A stretch of DNA of 64,000 nt from Erpobdella octoculata. Its lineage: Eukaryota > Annelida > Clitellata > Hirudinida > Erpobdellidae. Positions 21,673-31,293 of the stretch are shown here, in pieces. A program made the position numbers and the translations under genes. Under the pieces are notes generated by a model that was not told the DNA's origin, searched no databases, and saw nothing but the letters and a program-made list of their open reading frames with translations. Location of the stretch: positions 42,460,268-42,524,267 of the forward strand of contig OZ022240.1 in NCBI GenBank assembly GCA_963978895.1, in the 5' to 3' direction. Positions within the stretch are counted from its first letter, which is position 1, and each line of letters opens with the position of its first letter.

Positions 21673-24018
21673 ATGGAAAAATGTGGAATTTGTTTGAAAA
21701 CAGTAACTACACATTTTTGCTTCAATTGCCAAATTAATTTGTGTTCATCGTGTTTGGTTATTCATGAAAAGATTCCAACAATATACAAACATGGTTTAAC
21801 AAAAAATACTTCAATTAAAGAGGAAATTATTACAACTTGCTATTGTGAATCATGTCAGGAATTGTATGCAAAAAATCTCAACGTAGATGTCATAATGGAA
21901 CAACTGCATGCAATCAATGAACATAGAATGAATGCTGCTAAAAAAGCTGAAAACTTAAAAACACAAGTCCAACAGCATTGTGAAGAAATGAAAAATAAAT
22001 TTATTAATTTTATTGATTCACGTGAAAAAAAGATCAATACTGAAATTGATGAGAAATGGTTTAAAATTGAAGAACAGTTGAATATGCATCTGGAAAATGT
22101 TTTAAAGTTATTGAAAGAAATAGAAGAAAGAAATAAAAAATGTCAATCAGAAGTCAAAAAATGTGATTCAACTGTATTTTCTGAAATTAGAAAAACTATT
22201 GAAACGAAAATGCTCGTAGATGATAATAATTTCTCATCACAAATCCATAGTTTGTTTTCCAAATGTTTCAAAGAAAATTTGAATTTTACTTTTGAACCAA
22301 ATATATTAAATACAAAACTTTTCTCAAATGAAATTATAATACCCAACCTGAAATTTAATTATGAAAAAAAGGAAGAAAAACATTTACCACCTAGTAACCT
22401 TGTTTTTGAAAAAGAATCGGATGAACCTTGTGGGAGTTGTTTGCGTAAAGAGATAATTATTTCATTGTGTTTTGATTGCAAATTGCATTTGTGTACATCA
22501 TGTACAATTGGTCATACAAAAATTCCAGCTACAAAGAAACATGTTTTGACAGATATAAATTTACATGCCAGAGAAGAAGAAGATTACATAAAAACATTAT
22601 ATTGCAAACCTTGTCAGACATGGGTTGACTGTGAAACTTTTCTTAATCATGAATCCTGCCCACTCAAATCGTTTTATGAAATTAAAAAAGAAAATTTATA
22701 TAAAAAACAATTCAAATTAGACTACAACTTAAAAATCATAGAAGATATTTTAGAATCAATTAAAGAACAAAGTTTTTTTGTTACTTGTAAAACTGAAGTT
22801 TTGAAAAAACAATTTGAAAAACATTTTGAAGATATTAAGAACCAAATTATAAAAAATGTTGATTTGTACAAAAATGATTGTGAAAGAATAATTACTGATA
22901 AAAGCAATGAAATTGAAAAACAATTTAATTTGCATAAAAACGAGGTATTACAACTTAAAGATAAATTAAAAGAAAAATGGAATGAATATGAAAATTGGTT
23001 CCAGCATTGTAATCTTACTAAATTTATTGAACTGATTAAAAATAATTTGTTAAATGATGATTTGAAAGTGTTAGATGATGATTTGAAAGTGTTAAATGAT
23101 GATCTTGAAAATCTTTTTGAAAATGTTTTTGAAGAAACAAAACAAATATTTTCCGAATATTTGAGTGAAACGTTGATTCAATTTTGTGAACCAATTCAAC
23201 TGCACGAACAAATTCTTTTCTCACAAATTTCAATAGGAAAATTAAATCCAACTAATGAAATTCAACCAAAACTCATTCTATCAAAAAAATTAAACAATCA
23301 CTTCAGCAAGTTTTCAATTAGCCAAACCAAATTATATTTTGGATATCTCAATGGAAATATATTGAATATTGATGTTGATTGCAACAAATCATATGGTTTT
23401 CTTTCTTCCATTGAGTTTGAAGACCCTAAATTCCAGTTTCATTTATATAACAATTTTTTATGTGTTGTAAACAACTCAGCATTAGAAATATATAATCTTG
23501 AAAAACAGAAGAATAGTCCTGATTGGAAAAAAACAATAAAGACAAAATATTATGGACCAGAATGGTTTTATTCAACGGGAAAAAACTTGTACAATTTCAA
23601 AGACGAAAAATTATTTGAAATTACACTAGAAGATGGAATAAAATTTCTCTCTAAATTACCAGAAAAATATTCTAGTTGTTATCCAATAAGTGTTGATCGT
23701 TTGAAAGAAAATTTTGCAATAACATGTTTGGGCAAACTTTGTTCATTCAACTGCAATGGAAATATCATTAAAGAAATTGATCCATTATTATTACCAAACC
23801 CAATTGAATTAAATGAGGTGACAACTGATCGCAATTCTAATTTATTCATAACTGATTGGCATGGACAAAAAATTCATGTCTTTGATTTTGATTTAAATTA
23901 CTTGTATTCTTTTGATACTCAGTGTGGATGTTCTTGTTTTGGTATTGAAACATCAACAAATCGTTGTTTGGTGCTTAGTGGTAAATATATTTGTTTATTA
24001 AAAGTTTTCCAATTGTAA
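21673..24018 (+). CDS. B2: RING-less double B-box, coiled-coil, propeller protein, 781 aa
   Basis: The only fully open subfamily B gene here. B-box 1: C4, C7, C16, C19, C24, C27, H31, H40, then C58 and C61. Coiled coil about 75-175. Linker about 186-226 (SLFSKCFKENLN, FEPN). B-box 2: C253, C256, C266, C269, C274, C277, H281, H290. Third cluster: C311, C314, H326, C329, the same spacing as in A1. Second coiled coil about 335-480. Propeller about 545-781, ending in FQL as in A proteins. The start is the conserved ATG four residues before the first zinc ligand. It looks like a tandem duplication of the B-box/coiled-coil/linker module placed on an A-type propeller without the RING. Likely a cytoplasmic, oligomerising scaffold or recognition protein. 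Without a RING it should not be an E3 ligase by itself. Specific function unknown. Confidence 0.88.
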   Translation: MEKCGICLKTVTTHFCFNCQINLCSSCLVIHEKIPTIYKHGLTKNTSIKEEIITTCYCESCQELYAKNLNVDVIMEQLHAINEHRMNAAKKAENLKTQVQQHCEEMKNKFINFIDSREKKINTEIDEKWFKIEEQLNMHLENVLKLLKEIEERNKKCQSEVKKCDSTVFSEIRKTIETKMLVDDNNFSSQIHSLFSKCFKENLNFTFEPNILNTKLFSNEIIIPNLKFNYEKKEEKHLPPSNLVFEKESDEPCGSCLRKEIIISLCFDCKLHLCTSCTIGHTKIPATKKHVLTDINLHAREEEDYIKTLYCKPCQTWVDCETFLNHESCPLKSFYEIKKENLYKKQFKLDYNLKIIEDILESIKEQSFFVTCKTEVLKKQFEKHFEDIKNQIIKNVDLYKNDCERIITDKSNEIEKQFNLHKNEVLQLKDKLKEKWNEYENWFQHCNLTKFIELIKNNLLNDDLKVLDDDLKVLNDDLENLFENVFEETKQIFSEYLSETLIQFCEPIQLHEQILFSQISIGKLNPTNEIQPKLILSKKLNNHFSKFSISQTKLYFGYLNGNILNIDVDCNKSYGFLSSIEFEDPKFQFHLYNNFLCVVNNSALEIYNLEKQKNSPDWKKTIKTKYYGPEWFYSTGKNLYNFKDEKLFEITLEDGIKFLSKLPEKYSSCYPISVDRLKENFAITCLGKLCSFNCNGNIIKEIDPLLLPNPIELNEVTTDRNSNLFITDWHGQKIHVFDFDLNYLYSFDTQCGCSCFGIETSTNRCLVLSGKYICLLKVFQL

Positions 24019-24640
24019 CGTTTTCATTTATTGTATATTTAAACAGTAATTAATTTGAATTTTTTGATTGTTTGCCTGTTTATATTACGGAATAAAATGT
24101 ATAGCTATACAGAATAACTTAAATGATTACAAACAAATTTGATTGATAAACTAAAATTTTACTGCAAAAATAACGCTTCTTTGAATTTCTTTTTATAAGT
24201 AATTTTAAATTTTTGTTTTTTTTTTAAATTATGAAGTACTTCCCATCATATAAAATTGTTAAAATGCATTGCATATAATTTTTCGTCACTGATTTTACAT
24301 TCTATTTAATTTTTAGATTTATTGAAAACATTTCAAATAACACATAAAATATATGATTAAAATCTTAAATAGCATAATAATTTAAAAAAAGTTGAAATTT
24401 ATTTGTAAATTACTAGAATGTTTTAATTTGTGTAAATAGTTGAGTATTGTCCTCTTGAAAGAAAATTTTGCTATTGCATGTTGTGATATATAAGCAAGCG
24501 AAATTACTGTATACGGACTAGCAACTGACAACAATTCTAGTTTAATTGTAGCTGAATTCATGTTTTTGATTTTCAATTAAATTTTTTGAACTCCTTCGAT
24601 TTTCACTGTAAACCAACATGTTTTGGATTTGATTCAACAA
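24019..24640 (+). repeat. B-type 3' flanking repeat, copy 2
   Basis: Matches 8058-8670 almost throughout, including the decayed second propeller end at 24440-24590 (KENFAIAC, TDNNSSLI). Followed at 24603-24700 by codons for a further propeller end (CKPTCFGFDSTKNCL, then VVENAFCLKLF). Confidence 0.65.
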
Positions 24641-24950
24641 AAAATTGTTTGTTTGAGGTTGTTGAAAACGCTTTCTGTTTAAAATTGTTTGTTAAATATA
24701 ATATTTTGACAGTTCTAGTTTATTCATGTCTTTAATTTTTATTTGAAATTTGTGAACTTCTTAAGTATAATTTGAACAAGCAGTGAGTTTTTATTAAACA
24801 AATTAAAATTATTAATATTTTAATTAAAAAAAGTTGACTTTACACAATTTTACTTCATAGCGTTTTATGCAAGTTTTACTTAAAATGTTTAATTGCAGTT
24901 TATACAAGAAATTATGTGGATTTTAAGCATCTTCTACTGACGGAAAAATT
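24640..24950. other. Gene-less stretch between B2 flank and C1
   Basis: AT-rich sequence with only scraps of propeller codons at its left edge. Nothing else identified. Confidence 0.4.
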
Positions 24951-24953
24951 AAC

Positions 24954-25500
24954 ATGAAAAATGTGGAATTTGTTTTAGAACTGTAAGCACTCGGTTTTGT
25001 TTAAATTGCCAAATTAATTTTTATTCATCGTGTTTGTTTGTTCACGAGAAGATTCCAACAGCAAACAATCATGATTTAGCAGAAGATGATTCAACAAGGA
25101 AATTATTAATGTGTGTTTTGATTGTAAGTTACATTTGTGTACATCATGTACAACCGTTCTTCTTATAAAAAACTGCAATCACAAATCATGTTTTAGCAGA
25201 AATAAATTCACTTGCAAGAAACACAAACAATGAAGCACAATACTGCAGGTTATGTAAGAAATGAAACAAATTCAAGACTAAGATATTGAATATCAAATTA
25301 CTAAAAATATTGAATCTTGCAAAGATTATTTCAATAAAATTATTGTTGAAAAAAGCAACGCAATTAAAGAAGAGTTTGATTTGCATTTGAACGCGACAAT
25401 AAAGTTAAGAAATGTACTTGACCAAATAAATACCCAGCAACAGACGTGGTCTCAACAATTCAATACAATTGAATTCATCAAACAAATTGAAAATGGAAAT
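24954..25500 (+). pseudogene. C1: decayed B-type gene with internal deletion
   Basis: The start region matches B genes, but one G is missing after the ATG, shifting the frame. In the corrected frame the first B-box reads KCGICFRTVSTRFCLNCQ, with one later cysteine changed to tyrosine. A deletion then joins it directly to the second B-box (CFDCKLHLCTSC). More frameshifts follow, then coiled-coil codons (SNAIKEEFDLHLN, QTWSQQFNT). It ends abruptly at about 25500 in a hAT-like sequence, with no propeller. The related copy C2 at 60926-61974 breaks at nearly the same point and is followed by the same sequence. Confidence 0.75.
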
Positions 25501-25860
25501 ATAAGCTGTAGCCTATGGGCGCCACGAGGCCAGGGGCGCCACAGAAAAAACAAAAAAAGAAAGAAAAAGAAAGAAAGTAAAAAAAGTAAATTAAAGCTTT
25601 AGTTTTTTTATCACTTTTATTTGTTTCCTTGGTCCTGGTTTCTAAAGCTTTAGTTTTTTGCATTTGATTTTTGTACCATTTCATTTACTTAAATTCTGTG
25701 TTTTGATTCCCGTTAAGGTAAAGCAATAAAATAAATTTAATATTTAATTAATTCAAATTGTTTGACTAAAATTGAGCATTCGAAATCATAAGATCAAACT
25801 CTATCCAGTACATATATCCAAAAAACGTTGATATTGCTATTTGAATATTTCTTTGTACAC
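25500..25860 (+). mobile_element. hAT-like terminal region, copy 1
   Basis: Contains AGCCTATGGGCGCCACGAGG followed by an A/G-rich run and the direct-repeated AAAGCTTTAGTTTTTT. Near-identical to 62070-62370. GCCTATGGGCGCC motifs are common in hAT termini. The outer end seen at 62036 is missing here. Confidence 0.45.
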
Positions 25861-25865
25861 CAACT

Positions 25866-26045
25866 GCTCGGGTGAAGGGTCATTTTCTACTCTAACAAAA
25901 GTCAAGAATTATCTTAAGTCAACAAGGGGACAAGAAAAATTCAATGCTTTTGCTGTTTTGACCATAATGAAGAAATAGTAAAGTACATAGACTATGATGA
26001 CATTATTGATGATTTTGCTGCTATCAAAGTAAAGAAGAACTTATG
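25866..26045 (+). pseudogene. hAT transposase C-terminal dimerisation fragment
   Basis: One frame reads GSFSTLTKVKNYLKSTRGQE and KFNAFAVL. After a single frameshift the next reads EEIVKYIDYDDIIDDFA followed by a stop. This is the C-terminal end of hAT transposases (ERSFS-L--VK-YLRS-MGQERL, then DYD-IIDDFA). The catalytic core is absent. It probably belonged to the same element as the hAT-like terminus at 25500. Between 26046 and 26335 only AT-rich sequence and an R2 edge are seen. Confidence 0.65.
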
Positions 26046-26335
26046 ATTTTGTTATAATTGAATGTTGTAGTTTTTGATACAACTTTATATAGACCTCTAA
26101 AATCAATTATATTTAATGAATAATAATTATTTTTGTAGTTACTTTACTACATATGGAATTACCATTAATGAAAAATTATGGAAAACTTGAACAGTACTCT
26201 TAAGTATTCAATTACATAGCATTATTATATTTATAGGCTATCTAACTATAACTGGTCAAATAAATTTTTATATCAAATTTAAATTATTTATTTTGAATTC
26301 TTTATATTAACGTTACCGCCGGTCTTGGTTGCTTG

Positions 26336-28171
26336 CTTTACAGAGACGTCAATTGGGGGGGGGGCAGGGGGGGCGATCGCCCCCCCTGAGTTTTCAGTGG
26401 GCCCCCGGCACTAAAGTGGGCCCCACGCAGTTAAGTGGGCCCCATGCTTTTTAAGTGGCCATTCCCGGACTTTTCAGTGGGCTCCCGGCCCTAAAGTGGG
26501 CCCTCCTGATTTTTAAGTAGCCATTCCCGGACTTTTCAGTGGGTTCCCGCACTAAAGTGGGCCCCACGTACTTAGGGGGCCCCGGCAATAAAGTTGGGCC
26601 CCACGCAGTAAAGTGGGCCCCGCCCTTAAGTGGTCTCCTGCGCTTAAGTGGGCCCCCGGAACCTAAGTTAGTGGGCCCTTCCTGATTTTTATTAGCCCTT
26701 TCCAGACTTTTCAGTGGGCCCCACGTACTTAAGGGGCACTCGGCATTGAAGTGGGTCCCACGCACTTAAAAGGGCCTGGCCCTGAAGTGAGCCCAACGCA
26801 CTCATGGGGCCCCGGGACCGAAGTGGGCTCCGGTCTACGTGAGCCTCTGCACTTAAGTGGGCTCCCGGCACCTAAGTGGGCCCCTCCTGACTTAAGTGGC
26901 CCTTCCCGGACTTTTCAGTGGGTTTCCCGGCACTAAAGTGGTTCCCGCACTTAAGTGGGTCCCTCTTAACTTTTAACTGACTTTTCCCTGACTTTTGACT
27001 GGCCCTTCTATGACTGTTAAGTAGCCATCCCTAACTTTTATGTAGATTCCTGACTTTCAAGTGGGCCATGGGCACCTCTTAGACCGTAACTTTCAAAACT
27101 CATGGACATCATTTAGGAGGACTGTGCTTCCGGACTTTTATGTAAACCAATAGTTATTATATATGGGCCCCTGTTGGATTTTTTTGGTGTCTTTAGTGAG
27201 ATTTGAGAAGAGAAAAGCAGAAGCTTTTGTAATTATAGGATGCGGCCATATGTAGAAAAAATGCCGTCCCGTATATAAAGAAGGTTAGCGTTATTCGTAG
27301 CCTGGCGGAGTAGGCTGTCCATAGAGAATAAAAGAAAAAATAGATGCTAAAGAAACTAGGAAGCTTGATCGTTCACGTCGAGATGGAGAAGTGTTAAAAA
27401 AGTTATGAACAGTTCAAAATGGAACAAGAGTTGAAAGCACGATTTACAGAAAATAGTGATTTTCTTGCACGCCTGAATTCCTTTAATCCGCAATCTGATG
27501 ATTTTCTGCAGACCGAATAAGCACACTTTTGCAGCCAGTCCCAACCCGGATAAAAGAGGATAAAAAAGATCAAATTATGATTCACGACAGGATACTTCGA
27601 TATATATTACATTTACTGATATTTGAGTTTTAAAACACCTAGTATAAAGAACAATAAACTATTATCAAATAACGATATTAGAATTACCTTAATGTAAAAT
27701 GCCAGCTTGTTTAGGTTAACAAAAAAAATATGAACTATTAGCCTAGATCCGTTTCATAAAAATTCAGTAGATACTTGCATTATTGGGCCCAGAGGCGTTG
27801 CTAATGGGTGGGCAAGATGCCTCGGGCGACATCATGGGGGTGAGAAAAAAAGAAGGTTCAGTGTATTCATATTGGACTAACTTTTTCAGAAATAAAAGAC
27901 TGTAGTTTCCTTCGTTCATCAATATTAATTAACGTTTACAGCAGATTTTGATAACTACTGCCTTGTTCGTAGAGACAACTGAAAATGCTCTTATGCTCAC
28001 TCAGATGTTATATTATGTGACCTCCCCCGGTCATAAGGTTTTTTTGGGAGAAGGAAGTAAAAAACGTATGCAGGGGGCGCAGATTTTGTGTTTTGTGCTC
28101 ATGCGCAGAGGACCCTAAGTGGGCCCCTAAAACATCTTGCCCCCCCTAAGGTTTTGCTGAAATGACGTCCC
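26336..28171. mobile_element. Composite hAT-like element with GC-rich minisatellite
   Basis: The left end reads CAGAGACGTCAATTGGGG. The right end, read in reverse, is CAGGGACGTCATTTCAGC, an imperfect terminal inverted repeat. At 26390-27100 lie many imperfect copies of units such as GGCACTAAAGTGGGCCCC, making this the most GC-rich stretch of the window. At 27528-27610 a LINE-tail-like fragment is nested. At about 27785 a further hAT-like end (CAGAGGCGTTGCTAATGGG) appears. I could not find an 8-bp target duplication. No transposase; frames over the repeats are artefacts. Confidence 0.5.
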
Positions 28172-29773
28172 TGATCTTCAAACTCTGAAATTAGACGAAC
28201 AGTTCTACATGACTTACTCTGGTTTAAAAATCAAGAAAAGTAGAAAATTCTGAATTTTTTCTTATATATTCTCCATCTTAATGTATAATTTTTTAATTTG
28301 GGTCCATAAAAATACGCGAATTATAAGAATACCTGTAACACCTTTGTTGTACAATAAACTTTGATGTAGGCTACGCTGTGTCTTGGCCTGTGCGTTATGT
28401 GACTGCCTAATAATGCCTAATCTAATCTAATCTTAAATTCGAGTCGTCAAGACATCAATCGGACGCGTTTTTGCAAGCACGCTATTTTTTTTTTATTGTC
28501 ATTATATAGAATAAAACACGCACATCACTGTGCTCATTTATATTCAAGCGGGACGAGATTCGGTCGCTGGGATTGGATAATCAGGTCAGACTTGCTATGA
28601 CTGCTTTGATTAGGAATATAAACAAAATATAATTAGTTACTTAATTGATAAATAATTAAGCCTTAAATGTTGTCTTGATATTAATACATCACTGAAGAGT
28701 TGCATGCAATTTGTTTCACATTTTTTAATTTCATAGACATATTTGAACTTTACTTTTATGTTTATAAACTTGATACCTGTACGATAATGTTTCAAAATAC
28801 ATTAAAATTTTGATGCACCACCTCAGTAGATCATAAATAAACTTATTATTTACTCCTAAATTGAAAAGCTAAAACAAAATCCATGTGATTACAAACTTTT
28901 ATTTAGGTTACAATCTCTGTGTGTGTGTTAGTGTGTGGCTTTCTCTGTACGCAAATCTTGCAAGTAAAACTTAACCAGCTTTTTGACTAGATAGGTAGGA
29001 AGCTGAAACTTTCAGCATAGTTTTATATTGGATGACAATACATGATTAAAAAAAAACTTTAATTTGAATATCTTTCGTATTTCTAAATCGAGTGTATTTG
29101 AAATTAAAGTTTGTGTTAAAAAACTTTTATTTTCCTTTACATGGTTTCAATTGAACCTTTACATCATATTTAGTCGTTTGGCACCAGGAAATGGGGTGTG
29201 TGTCACGAAAACCGCGTCCAGAAATTATGTTAATTTATGCACGTCCAGATTATCTCATTGGATGATTGGTTTGTTTACTCTTATTTTAATAAATAGAAGT
29301 TACGATGGAGTGGACCGACGATAAAGTGTAAAAGTGCTTGAATCGATCAGACTCTTTGAACTCTTTATGACAAAATATTGAAACCACAATAAAAATGATT
29401 ATATAAAAATACTCGTACGATATTTTCTGAGCCAAGAAAGACTATTCAAACAAGTTCACCCAGACAGTTCATTTTCTTTGAAAATATATTTAAACAAGTT
29501 ATATACAGCACCACACATTGTTTTATTACTTTTTACAGGCCTTTTGATGTAAAAAAATTAAAAGATAGACAGAACCTTTCGAGTTACACACTTTCTTGTA
29601 AATCCTTTAATGCGCTATATCAACCATAGCGGGGCAGTTTTGTTGCGTACAACTTGCTAGGTGGCCACGTGGCATGCTCTCTGGCACCAAAATAAATTAT
29701 CATAATCTATGCGCTAGTTCTGGTGAACAGGAGCTGGTTCAAAAAATATATATGAACATATATATACACACAC
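28172..29773. other. Gene-less stretch
   Basis: No coding region with family resemblance. Short frames (for example 29064-29324) show no recognisable motif. A TG-rich run near 28918 and AT-rich sequence are all I can point to. Confidence 0.4.
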
Positions 29774-30061
29774 ATGAAAATTAAAGAGGCTCTCTATATC
29801 TTATTAATGAGACCCGCAATTAATAAACAATTTGATAAATTTCCACAGATACTCCACTTATTCGGTGTCAAGGAAATCAATATGCATCGGTTACCCTGTA
29901 TTCCTTCTAACGACGAGGATAACATAAATGATGATACTTCTGACTCGTCCTCTGACACAAATACTTTGGCTGTTGAGGCTGCTCCTGACGAATCTCATTG
30001 TAATTTATCTGAGGAATATCTTGTCTCTTCTAATATAACACAGCGAAAGCGCAAAAACTGA
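29774..30061 (+). pseudogene. Possible C-terminal fragment of a Penelope-like or GIY-YIG-bearing element
   Basis: A 95-codon open frame. Its first 20 residues (IKEALYILLMRPAINKQ) resemble the end of GIY-YIG endonuclease domains in Penelope-like elements, which often read KEAL-I----P-LN-Q. The remainder is acidic and serine-rich (DDTSDSSSD) and ends in RKRKN. There is no upstream coding continuation, so it would be a truncated relic. The resemblance is short, so the call is tentative. Confidence 0.3.
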
Positions 30062-30385
30062 TTTCCAATAGTATAAATTTTATATTCTTTTGATTTGATT
30101 GGTAGAGTGTTTTTTCGTTTTTTCTTTTGTTAGTGTGCTAATTCTTTGACAATTTCGGTTCTTTCTGTTTGTTTACTTTTCTCGTTTTACTTTTGACCCT
30201 GAGGATGTATTGTTGACTGCGTTGAATTATTAGAGATATTACCACTCATTGTTTAACTACAGTAATTTACGTCTTAATTTTTTTTTGTTTTCACTTAGAT
30301 AATCTTTCTTTCACTTTTAACTGAAATTGTAGGTTTAGTGCCGTAGTAACACACTGACGTTTATGATTATGAACGTTATAACTAT

Positions 30386-30570
30386 TACACAGGCAGTAGA
30401 CGCCGGTAGCCGGGGCAATAAGTTGTAAAAGTGCTACTGTACCGGCAGTTATGCCAAAAATTTTATCTTTCGATTAATTAATAGAGATGTACATATTTTT
30501 TAAAGAGTTAGGGTACAGTAGCAGATTTACCGATTGCAACCACGGCAAACCGCCGGGACAATAGCAGCGA
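30386..30570. mobile_element. MITE-like palindromic element, about 180 bp
   Basis: The left arm includes GCCGGGGCAATAAGTTGTAA and GTGCTACTGTACCGGC. The right arm includes GGTACAGTAGCAGATTTACC and CCGCCGGGACAATAGC, an imperfect inverted repeat. Related arms occur at 42347-42640 and at 46828-46870. Confidence 0.5.
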
Positions 30571-31293
30571 CCGTTTATGAACAAGAAAAGAAAAGTTATC
30601 AAAAGCTTTCACACAAGAAAAAATTTGATTAAATTATTAACTAGTTGGTGATTTCTTAGTAAAGCGTGAATTTTTCGAAAGAAATTAACCGGAATTTTAA
30701 TGTAAATGAGAACAAAATCACGATAAAAGACTTGTTAAAGCAGAAATAACTTTAAATAAATTATTAATATCATTTATTTATCATTTAAAAATTGCTTCCA
30801 CAGTTTAGTATAATTGAAATTAAACAATTTTTAATGAAAATTATGTAGAAATAACAACTTTTTTAATCTAAAACTAATAATTAAAGATTATTTGTTTCGA
30901 AATGTAAAATTTCTGTCAACTGCTTTAGATTTAACTTACCATAACTTACATAACATGCAGTTTTCAACTCATATTTGAAATTGTTTTAATTTAATATGGT
31001 TGGCTTTCAAAATATTAAAAAAATATTCTCATCAGAAATTATTTTCCACTACCCAATGAGATTTTGGTAAATAACCAATTTGTATAAATATTTAAAAAAA
31101 TAAGTGCATGCTAAATATCAACTATTGCATTTATATATTACATCATTGCTTGGCAACTCAGTACACCCTAGTCAGCAACTCAAGATGAGGTGCTCTCTAA
31201 CATTAAAACATCGCAAAATAATATTTTAAAATATTATTTTTTTTTGCTTAAACTTTTTAAACTGTTTCATAATTAAATTTAACAATTATAGAA
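30571..31293. other. A3 upstream region, no identifiable gene
   Basis: AT-rich. Only the last 30 bases (TAATTAAATTTAACAATTATAGAA before the ATG, given here in outline) resemble the leaders of the other A genes, so A3 has its own upstream sequence. A TATATTA near 31133 could be a core promoter element, but this is not testable here. Confidence 0.35.

Noticed and set aside
26451..26936. Frames with repeated GPL/GPT motifs
   Set aside because: Readings of the GTGGGCCCC minisatellite.
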